NCBI RefSeq assembly: GCF_039533685.1
Contig: NZ_BAAATZ010000001.1
Coordinates: 91,727-155,726, forward strand
DNA length: 64,000 bases
Direction of reading: 5' to 3'
From: Actinocorallia aurantiaca
GTDB lineage: Bacteria > Actinomycetota > Actinomycetes > Streptosporangiales > Streptosporangiaceae
The translations under genes were made by a program, and so were the position numbers. A model generated the notes under the pieces. The model ran no database searches. It saw nothing but the letters and a program-made list of their open reading frames with translations, and was not told the origin of the DNA. Of this stretch, positions 1 through 8,224 are shown in pieces (position 1 is the stretch's first letter; each line of letters begins with the position of its first letter).

Positions 1-31
1 GAGCCCTTGTCGGGGGCGTGCGACCGGGGTG

Positions 32-238
32 TCAAGATGCCTTCTTCCAGGCCCCCCACCCGATCCTCGCGAGGATCACGGCGAAGACCACGTTCGCTGC
101 GGCCAGGATGTAGTGGATCACGTAGAAAGCCGTCGCCCGCCTCGGTCCGCTGCCCAGGTTCTTGGCGAGCATGATCCATTCAAAGGCCGTGAACGCGGCC
201 AGGGCCAGCAGGAACACGGCAGAACGTCGAGATGTCAT
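32..238 (-). CDS. Small two-TM membrane protein, SCO4848-like family
   Basis: A 68-residue protein starting at an ATG. It has two hydrophobic segments, residues about 7-25 and 36-60, joined by a short basic loop, and a basic tail ending in WKKAS. A small membrane protein of this kind sits next to the D-Ala-D-Ala carboxypeptidase in many actinobacteria, and here the divergent carboxypeptidase starts 45 bases away. The function is unknown; a membrane or cell-wall role is inferred only from the conserved neighbour. No catalytic motif is visible. Confidence 0.8.
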   Translation of the reverse strand: MTSRRSAVFLLALAAFTAFEWIMLAKNLGSGPRRATAFYVIHYILAAANVVFAVILARIGWGAWKKAS

Positions 239-282
239 CCTCGCAGGGTAGGCGGCGCCGGGATCCGGACGGTTAGGCTCTC

Positions 283-1389
283 GTGCTCATGGGAGCACCG
301 CACAGAGCCGCCGCCGCGGCTGCCGCCGCCATGCTGACCGTCGCGCTCACCCCCGGCACCGCCGTGGCCGCGCCGGACACCCCGCTGAAGAAGCTCAAGG
401 CGGGATCGTGGATCATCGCGGACGCCGACACCGGCGAGGTGCTGGCCGCGCGCAACCCGCACCGCAGATTCCTGCCCGCCAGCACCCAGAAGGTGCTCAC
501 CGCGGTCACCCTCATCCCCCGGCTGGGCGATCAGACCATGATCCAGCCGACCCGGGAGAGCGTGGAGCCCGAGGGCACCAAGGTCGGCATGACGCCGAAG
601 CTGACCTACCCCTCCGGCGACCTGTTCCGGGCGCTGCTCATGGCCTCGGCGAACGACGCGGCCATGACCCTGACCCTGCCGCAGGGCGGGATGAAGCCGA
701 CCCTGGACCTGATGAACGCCGAGGCGAAGCGGATCGGCGCGGTGGACACGCTCGCGGGCTCCCCCAACGGCCTGGACGTCGACCTGGGGCTGAACGTCAA
801 GACGCAGTACACGACCTCCTACGACCTGGCGCTGATCCTGCGCGAGGGGCTGAAGATGCCCGGGTTCGTCGAGTACGCGGCGACCGTCCACTCGACCTTC
901 CCCGCGCTGCGTCCGGCGAAGGTCGACAAGAAGACCAAGAAGAAGACCCCGGCCAAGCGCTACAAGATGCCGATCTACTCCCACATCCGGATGCTGCCGG
1001 GCGAGTCCCGGGCCTACAAGGGGTTCATCGCCGGCAAGAACGGCTACACCAACGCGGCCCGTCAGACGTTCGTGGGCGCGGCCGAACGGAACGGGCGGCG
1101 GATCATCATCGCGCTGATGAAGGCCGAGAGCCTGTGGGACAACGCCGAGACGCTCTTCGACTGGGGTTTCGCCAACGCGGGGAAGGTGGAGCCGGTCGAG
1201 GCGCTGGCGCAGCCCGTCCCCTCGGCGTCGGAGAGCCCGTCCACGGCCGCGCGGCGCGAGTCGCAGAAGGGCGGCTCCGAGAAGGAGTCCGGTTCCAACG
1301 ATCTGTTGCTGGGCGCGGTCGGCGGCGGCTTCATCCTCGCGGGCATGGCGGTGCTGCTGTTCCGGCGCAGGCCCGCCTCCACCGAATGA
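283..1389 (+). CDS. D-alanyl-D-alanine carboxypeptidase, membrane-anchored (S11 family)
   Basis: Trims the terminal D-Ala of peptidoglycan stem peptides outside the membrane. The 368-residue product has an N-terminal signal segment (residues 1-30, ending AVAA), the SxxK nucleophile motif STQK at 67-70, the second motif SAN at 122-124 and a third motif KNG at 252-254 where KTG is usual. A Ser-rich linker, a single C-terminal TM helix (about 339-360) and a basic RRR tail anchor it. The start is a GTG at 283; an ATG two codons on (289) is equally possible. A TAGGCT hexamer at 274-279 suggests little or no leader. KNG instead of KTG is the only departure from the family. Confidence 0.93.
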   Translation: MLMGAPHRAAAAAAAAMLTVALTPGTAVAAPDTPLKKLKAGSWIIADADTGEVLAARNPHRRFLPASTQKVLTAVTLIPRLGDQTMIQPTRESVEPEGTKVGMTPKLTYPSGDLFRALLMASANDAAMTLTLPQGGMKPTLDLMNAEAKRIGAVDTLAGSPNGLDVDLGLNVKTQYTTSYDLALILREGLKMPGFVEYAATVHSTFPALRPAKVDKKTKKKTPAKRYKMPIYSHIRMLPGESRAYKGFIAGKNGYTNAARQTFVGAAERNGRRIIIALMKAESLWDNAETLFDWGFANAGKVEPVEALAQPVPSASESPSTAARRESQKGGSEKESGSNDLLLGAVGGGFILAGMAVLLFRRRPASTE

Positions 1390-1428
1390 GCCCCGGCGTC
1401 CGCCGTCCGGGCCGTACGGCGGGCGCCG

Positions 1429-1920
1429 TCAGCGGCGCACCAGCAGCCGCACCTCGTTGTCGCCGGGCCTGTGGTCGGGGACGGTGGTGCGCACCTCCGC
1501 CCTTCCCCGGCCCCTGCCCCGGAGCCTGACCTCGAGGCTCTCGCCGGACGGCAGGTCGGGCCAGGAGCATCCCGTCGGGTCGCAGGAGGCGCGGAGGCGC
1601 CCCTTCAGGGGGCGCAGGTCGAGGGTGACCGGGCCGGTCCCGTGCGGGCCGCGGTTGTGGATGCGCACGGTGCGGCCGCTGACCGTCACGTGCACGTCCG
1701 CGACGGAAGGCGGTGCGGGCGTGCTCGGGGAGGCCTCCTTCGAGGGCTCCTGCGCGGTTCTGGACGCTCCGGAGCGCGCCGCCTCCCGGCGCGGGTCGGG
1801 CAGGGAGGCGACCAGCGCGCACACCGCGGCCGCCGCCACCGCACCGGCTCCGAACGGTATGAGCGCCTGCCTTTTCGTTTTCGGCGCCTTCGGCGGTTTA
1901 GTCACTTTAAGCACTCCCAC
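1429..1920 (-). CDS. Membrane-anchored protein with a CARDB/DUF11-like extracellular domain
   Basis: A 163-residue protein with a basic N-terminus, one TM helix (about residues 21-40), a Pro/Ser/Thr-rich spacer (45-75) and a beta-rich C-terminal domain. The phrases VRIHNRGPHGTG and PGDNEVRLLV are typical of CARDB/DUF11 Ig-like folds. One Cys pair (about 113 and 118) may form a disulfide. The orientation is N-in, with the domain outside. No enzymatic motif is present. It lies 65 bases downstream of the flippase-like gene on the same strand, so the two may be co-transcribed. Similar domains occur in the muramidase at 8.2 kb and the secreted protein at 9.5 kb. Confidence 0.72.
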   Translation of the reverse strand: MGVLKVTKPPKAPKTKRQALIPFGAGAVAAAAVCALVASLPDPRREAARSGASRTAQEPSKEASPSTPAPPSVADVHVTVSGRTVRIHNRGPHGTGPVTLDLRPLKGRLRASCDPTGCSWPDLPSGESLEVRLRGRGRGRAEVRTTVPDHRPGDNEVRLLVRR

Positions 1921-1985
1921 GGATTCGCTGCGTCACGACGTTAGCGCGTCCGCGGGAGAGACGGCGCCCTTCTGGAGCCCCGCCT

Positions 1986-3290
1986 TCACTTCTCGCCATC
2001 GGTGAGATTCTCCCGGCGCGTCAGCAGCCGTGCCGCCAGCAGGACGGCCGCCGCCGCGCACGAGAGCGTCAGCGCCGCCTCCACCCGGGCCAGCGCGGGC
2101 AGCGGTACCAGGCACACCGCCGCGAAGACGCCGAAGGCCGCGCTCCAGCACAGCGCGTTGTCGCGGTGCCGCCGCAGCGCGACCAGCCCGGCCTGGAAGA
2201 CCTGCGCCAGCATGTAGAGACCGGTCGCGGCGGCCAGCACCACCAGGTGGCCGCGGCCCAGGTCGAACCCGTCGCCGAAGGCCAGGCGCACCGCCACGGG
2301 CCCGAGGGCGGCGGCGGCCAGCACCCCGCCGAGCGCGACCGCGCCGGTCGCCGCCAGCACCCCGCGCAGCTTCGCCCGGAACGCCGCGTGATCACCGGCG
2401 GCCAGCGCCGCCGACAGTCCGGGCAGGAGAACGGCCTGCACGCCCTGGAACAGGAACAGCGGGATCCGGGCGATGACGAAGGCGGCGAGGAACCGTCCGG
2501 CGGTGCCGTCGCGTCCGGACAGGGGCTGGAGCACGACCAGCGCCGCGTTGGCCACCGCCTGGGCGGCCGTCCCGGCCAGCAGCAGCCAGCCGAGGTTGGC
2601 CGACAGCTCCGACCAGGAGGCGGGCGGCCCGGGGCGGAGCGCCCCGCGCAGCCCCGGCAGGGTCAGCGGCAGCGCCGCCAGCGGAGCCAGTGCCAGCAGC
2701 CACAGGTAGGGCCCGACGGTGTGGACTCCCAGCCCGAGCAGCACGGCGCAGACGGCCATGCGCACGACGCCCTCCACACCGAGCTGGGCCGAGTACCAGC
2801 CGAACCGCGTCGAGCCCGCGTAGATCCCGCGCGTCACGTACCCCGCCGCCATCACGGCCAGGGCCAGGGCGAGCACCCCCAGCGGGGTCCATCCGCCGGA
2901 GAACAGGCCCGAGGCCAGCAGGGGCGACAGCAGGAGCCCGGCCGCCAGCAGCAGGGCCAGGACCCCCGCGGAGGCCAGCGCGACCTTGCCGACCAGCGGG
3001 CCCGTGCCCGCGCCCCTGGCCGAGCGGGCCGCGAACGCCCGTCCCAGCTCCTGTTCGAACGGCAGGAACGCGCCGATCCCGAACGTGTAGACCAGGGTCC
3101 AGAGCGTGGAGAGCGAGGCGAAGGCGACCGGGCCGACCGCCCGGGCGGAGACGGCCAGGTAGACGCCGCCCGACAGTCCCAGCAGGACCAGGCCCGCGGC
3201 CATCGTCACGGCGCCCGTCCGCACCGTCTGGAGGGGGACCGGCACGACCGCGGGCGCCGTCACGGCGGACGCTCCGGAGGGCGTCGCCAT
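1986..3290 (-). CDS. Polytopic membrane protein, polysaccharide flippase/exporter-like
   Basis: A 434-residue, almost wholly hydrophobic protein with about 12 predicted membrane helices. Its layout matches the Wzx/MATE-like polysaccharide exporter (PST) superfamily: a first helix pair with GGVYLAVSARAVGP, then an acidic/aromatic loop with FLPFEQELGRAFA. Members flip lipid-linked glycans across the membrane; the substrate cannot be read from the sequence. The start is an ATG preceded by a G-rich Shine-Dalgarno-like stretch. The gene is divergent from the BrkB gene and 65 bases upstream of the CARDB protein. The nearby galE-galK genes could supply UDP-galactose for a surface glycan, which is inference. 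Confidence 0.75.
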   Translation of the reverse strand: MATPSGASAVTAPAVVPVPLQTVRTGAVTMAAGLVLLGLSGGVYLAVSARAVGPVAFASLSTLWTLVYTFGIGAFLPFEQELGRAFAARSARGAGTGPLVGKVALASAGVLALLLAAGLLLSPLLASGLFSGGWTPLGVLALALAVMAAGYVTRGIYAGSTRFGWYSAQLGVEGVVRMAVCAVLLGLGVHTVGPYLWLLALAPLAALPLTLPGLRGALRPGPPASWSELSANLGWLLLAGTAAQAVANAALVVLQPLSGRDGTAGRFLAAFVIARIPLFLFQGVQAVLLPGLSAALAAGDHAAFRAKLRGVLAATGAVALGGVLAAAALGPVAVRLAFGDGFDLGRGHLVVLAAATGLYMLAQVFQAGLVALRRHRDNALCWSAAFGVFAAVCLVPLPALARVEAALTLSCAAAAVLLAARLLTRRENLTDGEK

Positions 3291-3354
3291 GCCCCACCGC
3301 CCTTTCGTGTCCCGTCCGATTCCAGAACGTCACCGGGCGGCCCGGTCCGGCGGA

Positions 3355-3366
3355 TACAGTCCACTG
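3355..3366 (+). promoter_or_regulatory. -10 box of a leaderless start for the BrkB gene
   Basis: TACAGT at 3355-3360 is followed by six bases and then the GTG at 3367. That spacing puts the transcription start at the start codon. No Shine-Dalgarno sequence precedes the GTG. Confidence 0.5.
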
Positions 3367-4311
3367 GTGACCCGGCTGACCGACCCGGTGGTGCAGCGTT
3401 TCGAGGCCATCCAGCAGAAGACCGCCACCAGGCTAAGGAGCCTACGCACGCAACGCCCTTGGTTCGACCATATTGTCCGAACCGTCCGCCGTTACGACGA
3501 GGAGAACGGCGAGCAGCTCGCCGCCGCCCTGACCTTCTACTCCTTCCTCGCCTTCTTCCCGATGATCGCCCTGGCGTACGCGCTCCTGGGCTACGTCGTG
3601 CACTTCAGCGAGACCTTCCGCGACTACCTGATCCAGTCCCTGGACGAGTACCTGCCCGGCCTCGCCTCCCAGCTGGGCGTCGAGCAGATCGCCCAGGCCA
3701 GGGTCGGCGCGAGCCTCATCGCCCTGATCGGCCTGAGCTGGGCCGGGCTGGGCTGGGCCGCCAACCTGCGCGAGTCGATCCGCGTCCTGTGGGGGCGCGC
3801 GCCGCGCAGCGCCGGCAACTTCTTCCTGCTGAAGCTGCGCGACCTGACCATCATCGCCTTCCTGGGCGTCATGCTGATCTGCTCGGTCGCCGCCACCACG
3901 ATCGCCGTCCGCCTGACCAGCTTCACCCTGGAGCAGCTGAGCCTGACCGACTCCGTCTGGGCCTGGCTCAGCCTCCGCGTCGCCTCCCTGACGGTCGCCC
4001 TGCTGTTCAACACGGCGATCTTCCTGGTGGTGTTCACCCGCATGTCGGGCACCAACGCCCCGCACAAGCACGTCGTCAAGGGCGCCCTGGTCGCCGCCGT
4101 CGGCTTCGAGCTCCTCAAGACCGCGGGCGCCTACCTCTTCGGCTACGTCACCAGCAACCCGATCTACGCCTCGTTCGCCGTCCTCGTCGGCGTGCTCATC
4201 TGGATGAACCTGCTGGCACGGATGACCTTCCTGGTCGTCGCCTGGACCGCCACGCTCGGGCACGTCGAACGCACCGACACGCTGCTCAACCCCGACCCCG
4301 ACGCGGCGTGA
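3367..4311 (+). CDS. YihY/virulence factor BrkB family membrane protein
   Basis: A 314-residue protein with a cytoplasmic N-terminus (about 55 residues) and six TM helices. The family signature is present: LAAALTFYSFLAFFPMIAL in TM1, the GLSWAGLGW segment, and a C-terminal helix pair with LVGVLIWMNLLARM. BrkB proteins are broadly conserved inner-membrane proteins of uncertain function; the old RNase BN annotation is wrong. The start was chosen at GTG 3367 because a -10-like TACAGT lies six bases upstream. An in-frame ATG at 3289 would overlap the start of the divergent flippase gene. Confidence 0.9.
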   Translation: MTRLTDPVVQRFEAIQQKTATRLRSLRTQRPWFDHIVRTVRRYDEENGEQLAAALTFYSFLAFFPMIALAYALLGYVVHFSETFRDYLIQSLDEYLPGLASQLGVEQIAQARVGASLIALIGLSWAGLGWAANLRESIRVLWGRAPRSAGNFFLLKLRDLTIIAFLGVMLICSVAATTIAVRLTSFTLEQLSLTDSVWAWLSLRVASLTVALLFNTAIFLVVFTRMSGTNAPHKHVVKGALVAAVGFELLKTAGAYLFGYVTSNPIYASFAVLVGVLIWMNLLARMTFLVVAWTATLGHVERTDTLLNPDPDAA

Positions 4312-4317
4312 GCGCGC

Positions 4318-5409
4318 TCAGGACAGGCGGGCCGCCCCCGGCGAGGCCACGGCCTCCAGGTAGGACGGCGGCCGCCACGAGCGGGCGGCGTAGGCCTCGT
4401 CGACGGCCTGCCTGACCCGGGCGATCCGGTCCCGGTGGACCAGCACGATGACGGAGCCGCCGAACCCGCCGCCGATCATCCGGCCGCCCCTCGCGCCGCC
4501 CGTGACCGCGGCCTCCACCGCCACGTCGGCCTGCGGCCAGGAGACCTGGTAGAGGTCGCGCAGCGACAGGTGGGAGGCGGTGAGCATGGCGCCGACCTCG
4601 GGGGCCGCGCCGGCCTTGAGCAGGCCGACCGTGGCCTGCACCCGGTGGTTCTCGGTGACGACGTGCTGGACGCGCCTGCGCAGCACCGGGTCGACCAGCC
4701 GGGACAGGGACGCGGCCAGGTCCTCGACGTCGCGCAGGGCCGGGACGCCCAGCAGCCCGGCCGCCTTCTCGCACTCCGCCCGGCGGTCGGCGTAGCGGCC
4801 GTCGTCCAGGGAGTGCCTGACCCCGGTGTCGACCACGAGGACGCGGTGCTCCCCCAGGTCGAGGGGGACCTGGGCGGACAGGCCCGTCCGGCAGTCCAGC
4901 AGGAGTGCGTGGTCGCGCTCGCACAGCAGGGACGCCGACTGGTCCAGGATGCCCGACGGCACCCCCGCGTAGGCGTTCTCCGCCCGCTGCGTGATCTTGA
5001 CGAGCTCCCTGCGGTCGGCCTTCACCCCGTACAGGCCGGTCAGCGCCAGGGCCGTCGCGCACTCCAGCGCGGCCGAGGACGACAGGCCCGCGCCCGTCGG
5101 CAGGTCGGAGGTGAAGCGCAGGGTCGCGCCGCCGACGAGGTAGCCGGCCTCGGCCAGGGCTCCGGCGACCCCCGCCGGGTAGGCGGCCCAGCCCCGCACC
5201 CTCCCGGGCGCCAGCCCGTCCAGCTCCACCACTTCCCGCTGCCCGCCCGAATGCAGCTCCAGCAGGCCGTCGTCCCTGCGCTCGCCCTCCGCCGTGATGC
5301 CCTGCGGCAGCGCGAAGGGCAGGACGAAGCCCTCGTTGTAGTCGGTGTGCTCCCCGATCAGGTTGACCCGTCCGGGAGCGTGCCAGGTCCCCTTCGCCGT
5401 TCCGTTCAT
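4318..5409 (-). CDS. galK: Galactokinase
   Basis: Phosphorylates galactose to galactose-1-phosphate with ATP, the first step of the Leloir pathway (GHMP kinase family). The 363-residue product carries the galactokinase signature GRVNLIGEHTDYNEG at residues 13-27, the ATP-binding loop TGAGLSSSAALE, and the C-terminal GHMP motif GGGFGGSVI. Its ATG overlaps the galE stop in an ATGA, so translation is probably coupled. No galT is in the window, so Gal-1-P uridylylation must be encoded elsewhere. The convergent BrkB gene ends six bases away. Confidence 0.96.
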   Translation of the reverse strand: MNGTAKGTWHAPGRVNLIGEHTDYNEGFVLPFALPQGITAEGERRDDGLLELHSGGQREVVELDGLAPGRVRGWAAYPAGVAGALAEAGYLVGGATLRFTSDLPTGAGLSSSAALECATALALTGLYGVKADRRELVKITQRAENAYAGVPSGILDQSASLLCERDHALLLDCRTGLSAQVPLDLGEHRVLVVDTGVRHSLDDGRYADRRAECEKAAGLLGVPALRDVEDLAASLSRLVDPVLRRRVQHVVTENHRVQATVGLLKAGAAPEVGAMLTASHLSLRDLYQVSWPQADVAVEAAVTGGARGGRMIGGGFGGSVIVLVHRDRIARVRQAVDEAYAARSWRPPSYLEAVASPGAARLS

Positions 5410-6356
5410 CGCTGCGCGAACTCCCATGCGTCCTTGACCATCTCGGTGAGGTCCCGTTCCACCCGCCACCCCAGTTCCTCCTGGATCTTCGCCGAGGAGG
5501 CTATGAGCACCGCCGGGTCGCCCGGACGGCGCGGCCCCGCCACCGCGGGGATCGGGTGGCCGGTGACCTCCCGGCAGACCTCGATGACCTGCCGCACGGA
5601 GTAGCCGCTGCCGCTGCCCAGGTTGTAGACCTTGTGCGCCCCCGGCACCGCGGCGTCCAGCGCCAGCAGATGCGCCCGGCCGAGGTCGACCACGTGGATG
5701 AAGTCGCGGACGCAGGTGCCGTCGGCCGTGGGGTAGTCCTCGCCGAAGACGCTGGCGTGCTCGGCCTCCCCGGACGGCACCTTCAGCACGTTCGGGACGA
5801 GGTGCGTCTCGACCAGGTGCCGTTCGCCGTAGCGCCCGTAGGAGCCCGCGACGTTGAAGTACCGCAGCGAGACCCCGGCGAACCCGTGCAGGCGCGCGTA
5901 TTCGGCGAGCGTCACGTCGATGGCGAGCTTCGTCTCCCCGTACGGGTTGGTGGGCCGCGCCGGATCCGTCTCCAGGATCGGCGTGGACTCCGGCTCCCCG
6001 TACACCGCGGCCGTGGACGAGAAGACGATCCTGCCCACCCCGCTCCGGCGCATGGCGTCGAACAGCGCGAGGGACTCGCCGAGGTTGCGGTCCCAGTACA
6101 GCTCCGGGTGCCGCACCGACTCGCCCACCTGGGACTTGGCGGCGAAGTGCAGCACCGCCTCGAAGCCGCCCTCGTCCAGCAGCGGCGGGGCGGCCTCCCG
6201 CAGGGTCCCCAGGACGAACCGCGCCCCGTCCGGCACCGCGTCCGCGTGCCCTACCGACAGGTCGTCCAGCACGACGACCTCGTGCCCGGCCTCGACCAGC
6301 AGCGCGGCGACCACGCTCCCGATGTATCCCGCTCCGCCGGTGACCAGCAGCTTCAC
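5406..6356 (-). CDS. galE: UDP-glucose 4-epimerase
   Basis: Interconverts UDP-glucose and UDP-galactose (extended short-chain dehydrogenase family, NAD-bound). The 316-residue product begins with the Rossmann motif TGGAGYIGS (residues 6-14). It has the SSTAAVYGE strand followed by the catalytic YxxxK pair in PYGETKLA, and the family motif RYFNVAGS. The start is GTG 6356, giving VKLLVTGG, which fits homologues; upstream in-frame starts would add an unconserved tail. First gene of the galE-galK operon, with a four-base overlap. It can serve galactose catabolism or supply UDP-galactose to envelope glycans. Confidence 0.96.
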   Translation of the reverse strand: MKLLVTGGAGYIGSVVAALLVEAGHEVVVLDDLSVGHADAVPDGARFVLGTLREAAPPLLDEGGFEAVLHFAAKSQVGESVRHPELYWDRNLGESLALFDAMRRSGVGRIVFSSTAAVYGEPESTPILETDPARPTNPYGETKLAIDVTLAEYARLHGFAGVSLRYFNVAGSYGRYGERHLVETHLVPNVLKVPSGEAEHASVFGEDYPTADGTCVRDFIHVVDLGRAHLLALDAAVPGAHKVYNLGSGSGYSVRQVIEVCREVTGHPIPAVAGPRRPGDPAVLIASSAKIQEELGWRVERDLTEMVKDAWEFAQR

Positions 6357-6668
6357 ATTCCCGACCCTTCGGCATGGGGAGGCAGCGCATGGACCACGGC
6401 GCGGTCCCCCCGACGTCACTCCTGGACATGAAGCCTAGCCACGCCGTGACCGGAACCCGATTCCGGTCCGCCCGGGGAGAACTCCCGAGGCCTTATCCGC
6501 GACCAATACGATGTGACGGACACCCACTGTTCAAACGCTCCTATGGCGTGTTCGAGGGTTTCCTGACAACGGCGCTCGGGCATGTGCCGTCAGCGGGCGC
6601 GTGGTCCCGCACGGGTCTGGGAGAATCGACATGCCGGCGGTCGCGGCGAAGGCGGAGGAAGAAGACAG
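6357..6668. other. Divergent galE/trpS promoter region
   Basis: A non-coding stretch of about 310 bases that must hold the galE promoter (minus) and the trpS promoter (plus). I see no T-box or other riboswitch architecture. The last 40 bases contain a very short ORF (6631-6672) whose stop overlaps the trpS TTG, and a purine-rich GGAGGA Shine-Dalgarno at 6655-6660. Confidence 0.5.
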
Positions 6669-6672
6669 TTGA
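6631..6672 (+). CDS. Possible 13-codon upstream ORF coupled to trpS
   Basis: ATG 6631 opens a 13-residue peptide, MPAVAAKAEEEDS. Its TGA (6670-6672) overlaps the trpS TTG (6669-6671). A GAGAAT hexamer four bases before the ATG could be a -10 box. The peptide has no Trp codon, so classical Trp attenuation is unlikely; translational coupling is the more natural reading. It may also be chance in GC-rich DNA. Confidence 0.25.
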   Translation: MPAVAAKAEEEDS

Positions 6673-7700
6673 CTGAGCAGACTCGCCCCCGGGTCCTGTC
6701 CGGCATCCAGCCGACGGCCGACTCCTTCCACCTGGGCAACTACCTGGGCGCCGTCCGGCAGTGGGTCCCGCTGCAGGACACCCACGAGGCGTTCTACTTC
6801 CTGGCGAACCTGCACGCGATGACCGCCGAGTACGACCCCGAGGTGCTGCTCCGACGCACCCGGGTCTCGGCCGCCCAGATCCTGGCGTCCGGGATCGACC
6901 CCGACCGCTGCACGCTCTTCGTGCAGAGCCAGGTCTTCGAGCACGCCGAGCTGCAGTGGGTCCTCAGCTGCCTGACCGGCTACGGCGAGGCGTCCAGGAT
7001 GACGCAGTTCAAGGACAAGTCCGCCAAGCAGGGCGCGGCCGCGGCGAGCGTCGGCCTGTTCACCTACCCGATCCTGCAGGCGGCCGACATCCTGCTCTAC
7101 ACCCCGCAGGTCGGCGAGAAGGACTTCCAGGTCCCGGTGGGCGAGGACCAGCGCCAGCACCTGGAGCTCACCCGCACCCTGGCCGGCCGGTTCAACCACC
7201 GCTTCGGGCCCACGTTCGTCGAGCCGAACGCCCACATCCTCAAGTCGGTCGCCAAGATCACCGACCTGCAGGAGCCCGAGCGCAAGATGTCCAAGTCGGC
7301 CTCCTCCCCGCAGGGCATCATCAACGTGCTGGACGAGCCCGGCCCGCTGCGCAAGAAGATCATGCGCGCGGTCACCGACACCGGCACCGAGATCAAGTAC
7401 GACCCGGAGGCCAAGCCCGGCGTCTCCAACCTCCTGACCGTCCTGTCCGCGCTGAACGGCACCCCGATCCCCGACCTCGAGGCGCACTTCGCGGGGGCCG
7501 GCTACGGCCAGCTCAAGAAGGAACTGGCCGAGGTGGCGCTGGAGACCTTCGGACCGATCAGGGAACGCACCCTGGAACTGATGAACGACCCGGCCGAACT
7601 CGACCGGATCCTGGCGAAGGGCGCCGACCGGGCCGCCGAGGTCGCGGCGGCGACCATGGCCGTCGTCCGGGAGCGCGCCGGGTTGCTCAGGCGGCGGTGA
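6669..7700 (+). CDS. trpS: Tryptophanyl-tRNA synthetase
   Basis: Charges tRNA-Trp (class Ic aminoacyl-tRNA synthetase, cytoplasmic). The 343-residue product shows the HIGH-equivalent HLGNYLGA near residue 17-24, the GEDQRQHLELTR segment that shapes the active site, and KMSKS in ERKMSKSASS near residue 200. The start is TTG 6669, chosen because GGAGGA lies nine bases upstream and the protein then begins LTEQTRPRVLSGIQPTA, as in homologues. Its stop overlaps the next gene's start in a GTGA, so the two form one coupled unit. Confidence 0.96.
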   Translation: MTEQTRPRVLSGIQPTADSFHLGNYLGAVRQWVPLQDTHEAFYFLANLHAMTAEYDPEVLLRRTRVSAAQILASGIDPDRCTLFVQSQVFEHAELQWVLSCLTGYGEASRMTQFKDKSAKQGAAAASVGLFTYPILQAADILLYTPQVGEKDFQVPVGEDQRQHLELTRTLAGRFNHRFGPTFVEPNAHILKSVAKITDLQEPERKMSKSASSPQGIINVLDEPGPLRKKIMRAVTDTGTEIKYDPEAKPGVSNLLTVLSALNGTPIPDLEAHFAGAGYGQLKKELAEVALETFGPIRERTLELMNDPAELDRILAKGADRAAEVAAATMAVVRERAGLLRRR

Positions 7701-8224
7701 CCGACCAGATCATCGGGGTCTCGGTCAGCATCCCCGAACCCCACGCGGGAATCCTGCAGCGGGCCCGGGAGGCCTACGGGGATCCGCTGGCCCTGAAGGT
7801 CCCCCCGCACATCACCCTGGTCCCGCCGACCCCCGTGACGGACGAGGAGCGGCCGCTCGTCGAGGAGCACCTGACCCAGGTGGCCGCGATGACCGCGCCG
7901 TTCCGGGTCCGGCTGCGCGGCACCGGCACCTTCCGGCCGGTCACCCCCGTGGTGTTCGTCACCCTCGCCGAGGGCATCGGCCCGTGCGGGCTGCTGCAGG
8001 AGAAGCTGCGCAGGCCCCCGCTCGACCGGGAACTCGTGTTCCCCTACCACCCGCACGTGACCATCGGCCAGCACCTCGACGACGCGCGGCTGGACCAGAT
8101 GTTCAAGGAGTACTACGACTTCCACGCCGCCTTCGAAGTGACCGATTTCTGGCTGTCCGAGCACGGCCCGGACGAGGTGTGGCGCCCCGTCCGGGTCTTC
8201 CCGCTCCTCGGCACTACCTGGTGA
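7697..8224 (+). CDS. 2'-5' RNA ligase / 2H phosphoesterase family protein
   Basis: A 175-residue protein with both HxTx motifs that define the 2H superfamily: HITL within PPHITLVPP (about residue 34) and HVTI within YHPHVTIGQ (about residue 117). Such proteins ligate or hydrolyse 2'-5' or cyclic phosphodiester bonds in RNA or nucleotides; the true substrate is not predictable here. The GTG start overlaps the trpS stop by three bases, implying translational coupling, and the pairing with trpS is conserved in actinobacteria. Its 3' end overlaps the convergent GH25 gene by 11 bases. Confidence 0.88.
   Translation: MTDQIIGVSVSIPEPHAGILQRAREAYGDPLALKVPPHITLVPPTPVTDEERPLVEEHLTQVAAMTAPFRVRLRGTGTFRPVTPVVFVTLAEGIGPCGLLQEKLRRPPLDRELVFPYHPHVTIGQHLDDARLDQMFKEYYDFHAAFEVTDFWLSEHGPDEVWRPVRVFPLLGTTW

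Noticed and set aside
2166..4415. Long plus-strand open frame across the flippase and BrkB genes
   Set aside because: It is antisense to the flippase and out of frame with BrkB. Its product is Arg/Gly/Gln-rich low-complexity protein, typical of GC-rich shadow frames.
6357..6668. T-box or tryptophan riboswitch upstream of trpS
   Set aside because: No specifier loop, T-box sequence or terminator/antiterminator pair is visible, and the short ORF has no Trp codons.
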